From the NCBI GenBank assembly GCA_004352715.1, contig SCFE01000035.1:1709970-1773969 (forward strand): 64,000 nucleotides of DNA. The letters are read 5' to 3'. This stretch comes from Hofstenia miamia (lineage: Eukaryota; Xenacoelomorpha; Acoela). This document shows positions 13,849 through 28,400 of the stretch, piece after piece. Within the stretch, counting starts at the first letter, position 1; every line of letters starts with the position of its first letter. The position numbers were made by a program, and so were the translations under genes. Under the pieces are notes generated by a model. The model did not search any database and was not told where the DNA came from. It worked only from the letters and a program-made list of their open reading frames with translations.

Positions 13849-16800
13849 CAATGTTTAATATGAATTTTTTAAACTAATTGGTATGCGATGGCTAATTTCT
13901 TATAGGAATATAATTTAAAGGCATTCTTAGATGTATTCTTAGATCCATATTAGAAATTTAGCACCAGTGAGCATGGAATAGAGCATTATGAGAATACTTA
14001 CAATTATGAATGCATTGTATGTAAATTTTGGTAATGTAAATGGACATTAAGTTATTGCATTTTTATTAGGATATTTCATTTAAATGCGAAGTAAGCCTCA
14101 TTTAGCTTTGCCAATTTTTTTTTCAAATTAATAGATGACACCATATATATATATATTATAAATATGGGATTAACCATACAACTTCGAATTTTACATTTAT
14201 TTGTTCACAGAAGTACAAAAAACTTATAGAAAATATATATATATATACCGTAAATCCTCGTGTATAGCCGCCACTATGTATAAGCGGCGCCCCACAATTT
14301 GAAGGTTGTTCTTTGAATTACAGGTATGCAGCATGTATATGTCATACTAAGTTTATCCTTGCCCAAATACATTTTCCATTCATTTAACAAATTTATTTTA
14401 ACCTACTCACAAGTGCTCGATATTTCAGTGTTTTATTGGATTTGACATATGAGCAAAATTATATGCGAAACATTTTTATTAGAGAAACATAAGTTTTTGT
14501 TGATGCATAGATTAGGTAATGAACGAAGTGATAGAATTAATCAAATTATTATTTACACTAATAGCTTTGCATGCTCAGTTAAATTTAAAATGAGAGTCCA
14601 GTTAAAACGCTAGCTAAGCATATATTGCTAACAGTAAATGTGTTTCTACATTGAGCTTTCGCTATTCTTTGTACCGACCCAGAATTCATTAAATGAATTT
14701 TAAAATTTTTTGTATTGACTTGTCACTCATTTTTTCTTGATATTTCTCCGATGGACTCCAGAGACTATGTTAATCAATGACAAAAATTAATTAATTAAAA
14801 TGGTGAGCTTTCAATTTTGCACTTCTGTGCTTAAGAGTCGTTTTGTAACAATTTTGAAACAAGAGAACAAATTATTTTCCCATCAATTCCAATTGAATCT
14901 TTGTTCTGAAAAATGACAGACATACGTTTTTCTTATTGATGAGTTTTCAATAAAGAGGTAGCATTTTTTCCTCAAGTAAAAAATATAATTGGCAAGGTTT
15001 GAGCATTTCGGATATTTTACACATTGGTGTATTAGAAAGTGTCCTCCAAGTCTATATATTTTTTATATATATTTTGATATTCTCATTAATACGTGCAGTA
15101 AGGAGACATGGTTCTTTACAAACTATTTATTCCATAATTGACGGTTTAATTTTGATTTTTAGCGTCCTATCAACGTTAATAGTGAATTAAAATTTTTGGT
15201 TTATACATTTAGTTTCCATCCTATGCACTCCGTAAGGTTCTTCTTAATATCCTTTCTTGTAGATATTCATGTCATGTAAGATATAGCAAAAAGCATTCCA
15301 CCACTATTTTTAACATCTAAATTGAAGTGATTTTTTTGAAAAATGTAACAATTTTTATAACTATATAATTAATTTCGAAATCAAACTCTGTATTACTAAA
15401 AAGAAACATTTTATTCTCTTCTATAACTGAATTAGACCTATGTAAATCGAAATAATAATAATAATAATAATAATTCAATAGCTTTATTAGTTTACCTGCT
15501 ATCCATACCTGTTGCACATATTTACAAATATGCAAATATATATACACAATATTTACAATATACATATAGACATATTTACAAATTGATAATACATACAACA
15601 AGCAGGACACTTAAAATAAACTAAGCTACAGATTAAAATAAGTTAAAAATACACAATTACGACTTGATAAGAAAATTAAAATAATTACTACACTAAATAT
15701 TTCGCCATGCATTTAATTTTTTTGATGACCCTAATAGGTATTGATTAGATAGCAGGTTATGCTTTAAAATAAAAGGATTTAAAATATTATTGGAAAAATG
15801 TCTTGAAATAGTTCTGCTTATTCATTGATTTCAATCTATGTTTCTTTTCTTCATTTGACTAATACTCATTCTCCAGAAAGCAATTTCTTCAAAAATGTAA
15901 TATTAAAATATTCAATGAAGATTTTAAAATGCACTAATTAATTTTAGCTGCTAATTTCAAAAATGCAATATTCAGTTAATTTCTCCACTGAAAGCATTAA
16001 TTGGTTTAAAATCCGCTCAACGCCATAGCGCCGCCAAAGAACTTACAAACTTTTACCAGCATATTGCAGATTAATTAATGCCACGCCTTATATACTTTAA
16101 AACTATAATGGTTTTATCATACTTTGTTGCAATAGATGTCAATTATTATACTAGTGAAAGGCAAACTTATGCAAATTTTTTAAATAAAAGTAAACGAATT
16201 AATAATGATTTACATTCGATGTTTTCTGTGTATGATGCTCATGAAGAATTTCTTAATTTTAAAAACAATAAGCATATAATACTCCTTATTATTGTTAATA
16301 TAATTCTGCATAACAAATTCAAATATCTATCAATGAATATACCGAAATTTTGAAAATTTTCAATGCTTATCTAATGTTGCGAAACGGTTGTTAAATTTTG
16401 GTATACACCTTTTTCTTTTGGACGACCGCCTAAAATTCTAAAATCGTCTGACCAGAAAATTATTTTGGCATGCACTGTCCAGACTATCTCATAAAATTGT
16501 TTCTTTATAATGGAAAACATCACTAAGTGTCTAATTAACTAACCAACAGTGGACATTGACTTTCACATTGCGACAACTCAGTTTCCAAAAAATTTTCATT
16601 ATCAAGGTTTTAAATATTAAATAATTAACAAATTTAATTTTCTTTCTTTACTTAAAATCATGCATAAATCTCAAATAGCGGTTGCATTTTATGTTATATA
16701 AAGAATGGTTTATATTAATTCAAAGGATTCGAATTGGTAATTTTCTGAAATTCAATGGGTATTAGTTACAGAAACTATTGACAAACTAGACTTGAGTTTT

Positions 16801-18329
16801 CTCATCGCTGAGCAATAATTTTCTGACCATTCTCAACAAGTATCATTTCTAGAGTCAGGCTTTCAAGACCATCTATTGCTAATCAACAATAAAGGAACAG
16901 AATATGTATCAAATCATGCTTATCATATTTCCACAATTAAACTGTATTAAGAAAGTATTTTCAAGAGTGTTTGATGAATTTTTGCTTTATATTGAATTTA
17001 TTATAAAATACAAAAACTTTTCAGTGATACTTTTCACCAATCACTTCATAATAACCTGTAAGAGAGATAGTAATGAGGATAGATTATAATCAATCCTTGA
17101 GTTTATATTTAATCCAAAGTTATTTTCAAAATATTCAATGATATATTCTAAAGGATTGAAGTAAATAAAGGCTTCTCTTAGCATGACCTTACCAAAATAA
17201 TTCTTAGAATATGAAATCTTCCAATTTTAACACTTGTTAATAAGATTGATTTAGGTGGGAGTGACTCAATAGATCTAAATGGCCACTATTTCTCTGGAAA
17301 TTTGCACATATTACTTGTCTTCTTTACAATTATTGGTGTTGCTATGCTTGATTTTGGATGCGACTCATGCCAAGCACCATGCCGAGCATACATTATAGAG
17401 GTAATGTTTTTTCTAATACTACCAGTTTAGCAATTGAATTGATTGAAACAAATCTAACATTTGCTGTTCATGGTAATCATGCAAATTTGTACAAAATATA
17501 ATTGCTTTTTCTCACATCAAAATGTGTGAAGGAATACTGTTTTTAATATTTTTAACTAATAATTATTACACCCAGAAACCTTCAGCTATGTTAGATGTAT
17601 TGGTAACCCTGAGATTACTTCCACAACTTAGAAATCCAATCAACACTATATATATATATATATATATAAAACTAAAATTTTAAGCACATATTAGACCGGT
17701 TTCGATAAATAGTCTCATAAATGTGTTTAAAATTTTATTTTAATTTCAAATATGAAAAGTTAAAAGAGTCTCTTTAGTATTTCGTTGGGTAGCCATGGTT
17801 CTTGATAAGTTTTTTAACTCGGTTAGGCAATGAATTGGACAAAGTGCTTTGTTTTTGACATGTATGTAATTACAGTCGTCAAAATGATCGTTGAACTCAA
17901 AGCATGAAAATGGCGTGATTGTTTAACATCTATGGTCAAGGCTGTATAAATATTCATACAAGAATTAAGGAACACATGAATGGGCACCTACAATCCAAAA
18001 TTTTTATGCACAAACCTCAACCAAGTAAAGAAAATTTTTGCATCACACTTAGATAACAACACCATAAAATAGAGAAAAGCACTAATACTTAAACAATCAA
18101 ATAAAGATCAATTACTAAATAAACAACTAAGCATGATAGCATTGAACTTATTTTACGAGTAGGCATTATGAAATTAAATATACAACGTGTGTGTGTTCTA
18201 ATATAATCATATTTAGTTTTTTATCGCATATTAGTATACTGATGGTGTTTAAAATCACTGAAATCGGTCTGTCCACTTCATAGCAGCTATCTAGAAGATG
18301 AATACTGAGAAGCTCAGTATAATCAATTC

Positions 18330-18371
<42 letters not shown>

Positions 18372-21300
18372 CCATCAATTAATTGCGATTATTACATTAA
18401 ATACCCTTATCTATCAAACCAGAAATTCTTTTAATCTTAAAATAGAATAAATTGTGTTCACTTATAGGGTATTTCTACTTATTCTACAGCTTGTTAAGTT
18501 TGAGTATGTGAGCAGATAATTTGAATCAGTGACTACCAATGCGTTTTTTCAGATTCGTTACGGTAAGCTCATATTTCTGTTTGCTTATTTGAAAAACTGT
18601 GCTCCCTTTTAAGATGCCCGAATTTGTTACACCCTTGCTTCTTACATTTTAACAGTTTCCTTCTGAAGCATCAATTTATATTGTGCTTTACTCAATTTGA
18701 TATAGGTTTGCAAATCTCTTGATCAATAAAAAAGGCTTCTTTTTGGTGGAAATTGCATGCAGAACATTCAAATAAATACATATATTGTTGAATTCCAATT
18801 GCAGTCAACGTCAAATTTATGAGTTTTTGCATGAAGCTTGTTTGAATTATTATATTTAAAAACTTTTTCACAAAGTACGCTGAAATGTATGTAATGCAAA
18901 ATGCACACTTCAAGTATTTCCAAAAATTCGTTAGTCTTAATACGCATTGCTATTAATGTAGTTCCCTACAGATATAGCATTCTATGCTATTAATATTATC
19001 TAGACCAAGCCTGGAAACGGGTTAACTTTTCTTGAACCTACCAAACCAGGCCAAAAAAATTTCAATCCCGACCCGACCTGGCATAAACATCTTTTGACCC
19101 GACTTTACCCCGGTTGTATTAATAAAAAGATCTTTTTCTTTATTAAAATCTAAATTTTTAACGTCCATAATTATCTATTATGTATGATATTTAATATAAT
19201 TCAACAAATTCAATTGAAGTAAGCTTAAAGTAGGATCTGATCACTTAGACAATTTAAACTGAAATATATGTATTCAATTTCAATGAATGTACATTCTGAA
19301 TTTTGAGTCTTTCCCTTGTTAAGTCAATTCGAATCGATATGGCCCGTTTCCAAGTTTGATCTAGACCACCAAAGTAGGGCTGTCCGATCACCGCAAAAAA
19401 AAACGATTCAACATTCGGTTTAAAACAGTGATAGAGAACTTAAGCTGAAGCCAGATTTTTAATTCCGTTGTGAATTTGAGTAATTCGCAAAATTTGAAAG
19501 TAGAACATACATCACATTTTGAGCTTATCTTATATATCAATAAGATGAAATACCGTCTACATAATATAGCGCAAACTTTATAAGCTATCTTATCCATATT
19601 TTCAAAACTTGGGGACTTACGCATCAATTGCAGGATGCAATATCATCTATTGTTGAGCACATGTGTTAAGGATTATTGCTGCGCGTGAATTACTTATATT
19701 AACTAGTTTTTGGTGAAAATATTAATTTTTTACAATTTATTCAAATTTAAATTGAGATATTCAGGACCATGAAAGAATAAGTAGCTCCAACGATGTCTTT
19801 TTCGACTACGCAAGCCTCATTGAGGAATGACGTAAGCAAAGTCAAAACGTCGCCATCGAGTGGATTTAAGAGAAACTAAAGTGAAAGAGGAAACGATACT
19901 TTATCTTTATTAGCTTAAATATTTCTTTTTGAAATCACAGATAGCAGTTGCTAAGGATTTTCAAGCAACCATTTTTTAAGGAAATATAAAATACCTAGGT
20001 CATTTCTTCATATACATTTTATATTTTTGCCTTCTATTTTCAACATTTCTCTGATTAAGCAATGCACAATTTTCCATTCTTAGAAATTCATCGATTTTGG
20101 GATACATTTTAGGAAATCATCATTAATCGATAGTCCCAATTTATTATTGCATAGAAGAATTCATTTAGGTTTTCAAGAAAAAAATGTTTTCATTGCAAAA
20201 AGTCGAATGAAAAACTCCAATTTTGGGAAAACGATTACGTCAGCATTTTTAATCTTAAATATCTAGACTTGTCGTTCTGACAATAAGGTGGTCTAAAGAA
20301 GCTATTAAAGTTTGTAAACAAAACATTCGACAATACAGGTTAAGCACATCTTCTCACCCACAGCTAAGGATCCAAAAAATACTTGGGCTAAGAATTGTGA
20401 TTTATCTAACTTTTATTTAGACTTAGGTTGCTTAAGCTTACTTCTATAGCATAATTTTTGCTGTTGACAATGCCTTCGGATAATTTAGCATTAATTAATC
20501 GGAAATGTGCAGTGTGTTGTCCAATGCATTAAATGAAATTAAAATATTCATTTGATCTTCCTGAATTTTGGGAAATCAGCTGTCTTCGGGTTCCAATAAA
20601 ATCGCAGTTAATTTTAAAGTTGTTTTATAGTTGTTTATTATTTTGTGAGATGTACGTCATTAAATAGAAATTTCATGAAAAGAACTTTCCGAATTTAGCT
20701 GCAAAATATTTATAAGTCCGTTGGTATGGCCTATTACTTGAGATTTACATCTAAGACATGAAATTACAATTCTATATTTAATGGGTGCTCCCCTGTGTTG
20801 CTATACTGATAGTATTTGATTTTTTTACAAAGAAATTAGTTTATTTTTATAAACAAATTAACAAATTCGATCATGATGCTGAAGATATAATTCACTTCTC
20901 TAGAAAAAATGGTGCAAGTGAGAAAGTTTTCCAAGCATAATACTAAAGCGTTAAGTAATTGCAAAATATATCAAAATATTGAAAGATATATGAAAACTTG
21001 GAAATCATTCTTAATTTTTGCCATTACAGTGGGTGTTAAGCAAATAAGCTTTGAAGATTTTTAGAGTATTTTTTATATATTTGTAGAAAGCACTTCCTAC
21101 GCGATCCCCAAAAAGCTTTTATAGATATTTGAATAATCACTGTATTTCCATTTTACTATAGAATAAAAAAGTCACTTTTTCTATAATTCTAAGAAAATTA
21201 CTTAATTTGTGGATCCAACTTTTCATACATGAAATTGAAATTTATTAAAAAAATATTTTACGTAACTCATAACATGCTGATTAAAGCAGGGCGAAGTTTT

Positions 21301-24300
21301 ATATATGTTTCACACTAATATAAATAGGGGAGCAGAAATTTTTCAACACGAAATTTATTGGGCCAATGAAATTGAAATACAAAAAATTTCATGTTTTATC
21401 ATCAACTCTACCCATTCTGGGCATTATTATCTTAAGGGTTGTGTGGTTTTTATATGCAATATCAAAGGATTCATAACTATGATTAATTTCAATTTTATTT
21501 GCTTGTGCAAAAACTTTATATAACATCACTCAAATTATTTATTAGAAAAATATATAGGTAGTATGTAATCGGCGTTCTCATATTTCTAGTAAATATCATT
21601 GATAATATGAGGAACACAACTTAGCCTGTGATGGGCACCGTTTTATTGCAAACTAACCATTTACTTTCAATTGCTGCTTTATTAAGTCTAGTAGCAAATT
21701 TCATATTGAAATTTAATATTCACAGCTCACAGAAAATATCTCAGCAATTCCAATATTTTAGAGAGTGCCTCCTCGTTGTCAGCATTGTCCAGTTGTTCTA
21801 AACTAAATTTTTTATGAAGTTTGGGGTTAATAAAATTTTTAAATTTTCTTTAGTAGGCTTTGCTCGGAATTTAATGAACCACCTGCACATGACTTAATTT
21901 TTCATTCCTAAGCTGAATTCCCTGTCAAATTGTGTTGAAGGTATAAAATAGCATTGAATTACTTATTTTCAAAGCGAACTACACACTTCAATTTTGTATA
22001 AAATCATTCTACTGCTTTTGAAAAATCGTTTTCAAATGCACTTAAAATATATTCGAAATTATTGTAAAAATTTATTCATAGAACACAAAATATTAATACC
22101 GTGCTACTTAAAAGTCACACTACGTGATAATCCATTTAGTGACACTACTATTGCAAGACTCATAGCAAGATTTAAAGAAAATGGATCAGTGGCGCCCAAA
22201 CTGCGTTCAGTTTAGAGGTGGAACGCGATCCGATAATTGAAGCAGAGCTATTGTTACATCAAGGCGCACATCAATTTGGCACAAGCAACTGGCCTTCCCC
22301 AAAGCAGCGCACCCTAACCTTTAGCAGTTTCGAAAACCGATAAAGGATGGCTTTTGCCAACTCATGCTGTCTGGTACAATTGATCTGGAATCTGTTCTAT
22401 GGACAGATGAATCGTACTTCACTATTGGAGGGATAACAAACTCACAAGTAACCAGTGAAATTGATTGCAATGATGAAAAAACCTGTGTGTAGTGTGGCAA
22501 GTTTCAAGTTAACCGCTTCTTTTTTCCTGCAACAGTCAATGATGCGATCCCACGTGTTGCCGCAACTAAGAGCCAAAAGACAACTGTGATCTAAAGTTTT
22601 CCAACAAGATTGAGTTCCTCCCCACTTCTCTATTGCTGCCAAAACGTTTCTATCCTCAAACTTTGCTTCGATCTTATCATAGCCAGAGCGTTTCCTCTAA
22701 ACTGGCCGGCCCACTCACCTGACCTCATTCCTCTCGACTACTATTTCTGGAGTGTAGTCATTGAATATATATATATATATATATANNNNNNNNNNNNNNN
22801 NNNNNNNNNNNNNNNNNNNNNNNNNNNNNNNNNNNNNNNNNNNNNNNNNNNNNNNNNNNNNNNNNNNNNNNNNNNNNNNNNNNNNNNNNNNNNNNNNNNN
22901 NNNNNNNNNNNNNNNNNNNNNNNNNNNNNNNNNNNNNNNNNNNNNNNNNNNNNNNNNNNNNNNATATATATATATATATATATAAATATATATAAATATA
23001 TAAATTGCAACAGCTTAGAAAGTTTGCAGAATATTTTAAGCAGTATTTGTATTTTGCTCTATATTTTCCAATTCTTCAATTTTTTGCCTTCACCAGTATA
23101 AAGAAGAAATTGAATTTCTGCTATTGTTTTAATTGGATTCATATTTGTACAAACCTATTGAGGCTGAAATCTTCAATGTAAACGCATTAATTAGGACAAG
23201 TTAACTTGAATAAATTATATCTATTTTTAGTGGCTTTATTTAATAGTCTTTCAGGGAAAACTTTTTAAATGTTACCAATATTCACTGTGCAATTTCATAA
23301 GGCGAGGATAGAGTATTGGGTACACAGATCCAAGGATCTTACTGATGCTAATTATTATTAATAATGGAAGTGTTTAGAAAGGTTAATATCATAGGTAAAT
23401 GCAAACAAAACAAGATGAAAATTCATTGGAGAATTAATTAAAAAGTTTTTACCTGAGCAGAAAGTTTAATTTGCAGTTGAAATTCAGTGAGTTTCTAGGA
23501 CATTGTTTTTTAAAAAACAAGATATAAGTTCCTAAAAAATATATATTGCTATTAGCGTATCTCAACAAAGACCAAAGACTTTGTAAAGGACATTTAATAC
23601 GCAGAGACTACTTGAATAAAAGTAATGAGTAACTCAGATCAAACTTCAGTTATTTATTTGTTGGATAACAAGATAAACATTTCAGAAGAACTATCTTTCT
23701 GAGCAATTACAACCTTAAAAAATTAAAGTTACAAGTTGTATACGGTTCTTAAATTTGTAGTGAAAACACTTGTAATCATAGAGAGAATTGTAGCGCGGAA
23801 GATTTAATAAACAATTTTATCTTGTGCATGAATGTTGTGTTTCTTACCAAATATCTATCATTATTAAACATTCATCATGGCGAAGTCAGCAAATCAAGAA
23901 ATGCCTATCGATGATTACGACCGTGCAAAAACCTGGATCGTCCAATTTAAAGCTAAATGCAAAGTCAAAAATTATGAAGACAATTCTGAATTTCAAATGA
24001 CTAACTTTTTCATGGCTACTTGTGGAATATCTGCACTAGCTATTTGTATATTACGTCCCAAGGAAATTGAATCAACCCCTTTTACTGTAATTGAAAAAGA
24101 ATACNNNNNNNNNNNNNNNNNNNNNNNNNNNNNNNNNNNNNNNNNNNNNNNNNNNNNNNNNNNNNNNNNNNNNNNNNNNNNNNNNNNNNNNNNNNNNNNN
24201 NNNNNNNNNNNNNNNNNNNNNNNNNNNNNNNNNNNNNNNNNNNNNNNNNNNNNNNNNNNNNNNNNNNNNNNNNNNNNNNNNNNNNNNNNNNNNNNNNNNN

Positions 24301-25397
24301 NNNNNNNNNNNNNNNNNNNNNNNNNNNNNNNNNNNNNNNNNNNNNNNNNNNNNNNNNNNNNNNNNNNNNNNNNNNNNNNNNNNNNNNNNNNNNNNNNNNN
24401 NNNNNNNNNNNNNNNNNNNNNNNNNNNNNNNNNNNNNNNNNNNNNNNNNNNNNNNNNNNNNNNNNNNNNNNNNNNNNNNNNNNNNNNNNNNNNNNNNNNN
24501 NNNNNNNNNNNNNNNNNNNNNNNNNNNNNNNNNNNNNNNNNNNNNNNNNNNNNNNNNNNNNNNNNNNNNNNNNNNNNNNNNNNNNNNNNNNNNNNNNNNN
24601 NNNNNNNNNNNNNNNNNNNNNNNNNNNNNNNNNNNNNNNNNNNNNNNNNNNNNNNNNNNNNNNNNNNNNNNNNNNNNNNNNNNNNNNNNNNNNNNNNNNN
24701 NNNNNNNNNNNNNNNNNNNNNNNNNNNNNNNNNNNNNNNNNNNNNNNNNNNNNNNNNNNNNNNNNNNNNNNNNNNNNNNNNNNNNNNNNNNNNNNNNNNN
24801 NNNNNNNNNNNNNNNNNNNNNNNNNNNNNNNNNNNNNNNNNNNNNNNNNNNNNNNNNNNNNNNNNNNNNNNNNNNNNNNNNNNNNNNNNNNNNNNNNNNN
24901 NNNNNNNNNNNNNNNNNNNNNNNNNNNNNNNNNNNNNNNNNNNNNNNNNNNNNNNNNNNNNNNNNNNNNNNNNNNNNNNNNNNNNNNNNNNNNNNNNNNN
25001 NNNNNNNNNNNNNNNNNNNNNNNNNNNNNNNNNNNNNNNNNNNNNNNNNNNNNNNNNNNNNNNNNNNNNNNNNNNNNNNNNNNNNNNNNNNNNNNNNNNN
25101 NNNNAGAGACACAAGGACAATTTACTACAAGAATCCATGCACATTTTTCAGGTCACCTAACCTCAACATCTAATTAAAAAAGAATTTCAAAATCACTATA
25201 TGCATGCATTAAGATTGAAATAAGATCAAGATTGGTGAATAAACAGAAAAGTTGTTTTAACATGAACATTTTCTAATGCATGCAATTTTAATTAATTTTA
25301 AGTGTAGTTAATTGTCATTAATTTTCCTTCGAAATTTGTTCTGAAAAAGATTTTGAATCGAAACCGGTCGCATCTATGAAGCTCAGTAATCTAATAC

Positions 25398-25442
<45 letters not shown>

Positions 25443-28400
25443 TTCGAAAATCTGATTTTGTGTCACAATATATTTTTTTTGCTTGTAACTTTAATTTTTT
25501 AAGGTTGTAGTTGCTCAGAAAGATAGTTCTTCTGAAATGTTTATCTTGTTAGCCAACAAATAAGTAACTGAAGTTTGATCTGAGTTACTCATTACTTTTA
25601 TTCAAGTAGTCTCTGCGTATTAAATGTCCTTTAAAAAGTCTTTGGTGATGAATGTTTAATAATGATAGATATTTGGTAAGAAACACAACATTCATGCACA
25701 AGATAAAATTGTTTATTAAATCTTCCGCGCTACAATTCTCTCTATGATTACAGGTGTTTTCACTACAAATTTAAGAACCGAATACAAAATGCAACATCTT
25801 CCCTCCCCAAAAGAAGAGAACAAAATAAAAAAATAAAAAAATAAAAAGAATAAAATAAATAAATAAACTCAAATTTTGTTGAGTTAGTGAGTTTCGAGGG
25901 TATATTTATTAGTCCTTGTAGTTATGGTGATATTTAGGATTTTTACGATCACGAAGTCTGTTTGCAATGTTATCGCATTGCTGATCTTCACGATGTGATA
26001 CTGATTTTTCAGAAAACAAGGATTCGTCATCATCACTGTCATAATTAGAAACCTGGTTATTAGGAGAGTCTTGTGATGGTGTAACCCCAGCACTCTGGTT
26101 GGAGCACCAAACATCTTTAACTTCTTCATTAGTAAATCTGAATTGAGAATTCGAACTAATAATAGGTTTATCATTTTGCTGCCTTAACAGCACTGTGTTA
26201 CGCCCCAAGGTCATGATGAACGCTGCCGGCTTCCCTTCGTAAATAACATCATCGTTAGTGCTTCTCCGATAACAAGCATCGTTAATAATTGGGCTCCGTA
26301 AGTTCTTGCCAAAAACTAGTTCAGCGGGAGCAGTAGCAGATCCACGTGAAGGAGTGGTACGAAGGGTTAAAAGAATTCTCTGAAGGTACGAATCAATAGC
26401 ACCAAGATGAGGACTCCACAGCTTCAATGAACTCTTTATTGTTTGAACCATGCGTTCAGCCATTTGAAACTTGATGACGAGGAGGTGAGAATTTCTGTTC
26501 ACATCTAATGCCTTTCAACCAATCGTTGAACTCCATACTTCGGAATTCGGCTGCATTATCGCTTACAAGTTGCGCTGGTACACCAAATGTTGCAAAGATT
26601 CTTCGCAATGTACTTTTTACTGTTTCAATTTTTCTATTTGGAAGAATGTGACACTCTGGCCAGCCAGTGCATGAATCTACAACAATGAACATATATTTAT
26701 TGGGTATTAGCGATGACTCTGCGTCAGTTATTCGGTAGAATTCCTTTTCCATGCATTTGTTGCAGCTTTCAATGAACTGCTTAGCTTGATTATCCATACC
26801 CGGCCACCAACAATTTCGATGAAGGTAAGCAATGGTTCTGTTGAACCCAAAATCTCCACTGTGCGCAATTGAGATACATTTGTCACGAAGAATTGCAGGA
26901 ACAACATATTTATCTCCTCCCAATAGGTACTTATTAACTATACTTAGTTGAGACTTAATACGTTTAAAGGGGCGTTCAGTTTGTCAGCAATCAGACCATA
27001 CGTTTGTCTTTAAATGCCTATTAATTGATTGCAGCTGAGTATCTAGAATAGTCTCATTTGCGAGCTCGTCTGGGTCAATAATGTTACTATTAAATGCGAT
27101 TAGATCATTCACAGATNNNNNNNNNNNNNNNNNNNNNNNNNNNNNNNNNNNNNNNNNNNNNNNNNNNNNNNNNNNNNNNNNNNNNNNNNNNNNNNNNNNN
27201 NNNNNNNNNNNNNNNNNNNNNNNNNNNNNNNNNNNNNNNNNNNNNNNNNNNNNNNNNNNNNNNNNNNNNNNNNNNNNNNNNNNNNNNNNNNNNNNNNNNN
27301 NNNNNNNNNNNNNNNNNNNNNNNNNNNNNNNNNNNNNNNNNNNNNNNNNNNNNNNNNNNNNNNNNNNNNNNNNNNNNNNNNNNNNNNNNNNNNNNNNNNN
27401 NNNNNNNNNNNNNNNNNNNNNNNNNNNNNNNNNNNNNNNNNNNNNNNNNNNNNNNNNNNNNNNNNNNNNNNNNNNNNNNNNNNNNNNNNNNNNNNNNNNN
27501 NNNNNNNNNNNNNNNNNNNNNNNNNNNNNNNNNNNNNNNNNNNNNNNNNNNNNNNNNNNNNNNNNNNNNNNNNNNNNNNNNNNNNNNNNNNNNNNNNNNN
27601 NNNNNNNNNNNNNNNNNNNNNNNNNNNNNNNNNNNNNNNNNNNNNNNNNNNNNNNNNNNNNNNNNNNNNNNNNNNNNNNNNNNNNNNNNNNNNNNNNNNN
27701 NNNNNNNNNNNNNNNNNNNNNNNNNNNNNNNNNNNNNNNNNNNNNNNNNNNNNNNNNNNNNNNNNNNNNNNNNNNNNNNNNNNNNNNNNNNNNNNNNNNN
27801 NNNNNNNNNNNNNNNNNNNNNNNNNNNNNNNNNNNNNNNNNNNNNNNNNNNNNNNNNNNNNNNNNNNNNNNNNNNNNNNNNNNNNNNNNNNNNNNNNNNN
27901 NNNNNNNNNNNNNNNNNNNNNNNNNNNNNNNNNNNNNNNNNNNNNNNNNNNNNNNNNNNNNNNNNNNNNNNNNNNNNNNNNNNNNNNNNNNNNNNNNNNN
28001 NNNNNNNNNNNNNNNNNNNNNNNNNNNNNNNNNNNNNNNNNNNNNNNNNNNNNNNNNNNNNNNNNNNNNNNNNNNNNNNNNNNNNNNNNNNNNNNNNNNN
28101 NNNNNNNNNNNNNNNNTTTTGAAATGTTCACTATAGGGTTTTAGATGTTGTGGTATTGATATTGCTTTAATGAATTTTCTTCGTAATTGGTCTTTTTGTA
28201 TTTTTAATGTTGATGTTAGGTGACCTAAAAAATGTTCATGGATTCTTGTAGTAAGGTGTCCTTGTGTCTCTTCGATGTAAGATTTTTGAAAATCTTCACG
28301 TGTATATTCATAAATTAATGAAGAAGAACACAGTAACTTTACTACAGGATCCTTGTTTTGCATTTCTTCAAGGCCCAATTCGTTTTTCCCAGATTGTCTA

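Noticed and set aside
16078-16353. 91-codon plus-strand frame
   Set aside because: Composition follows the AT background (many Asn, Ile, Lys, Tyr). Expected by chance.
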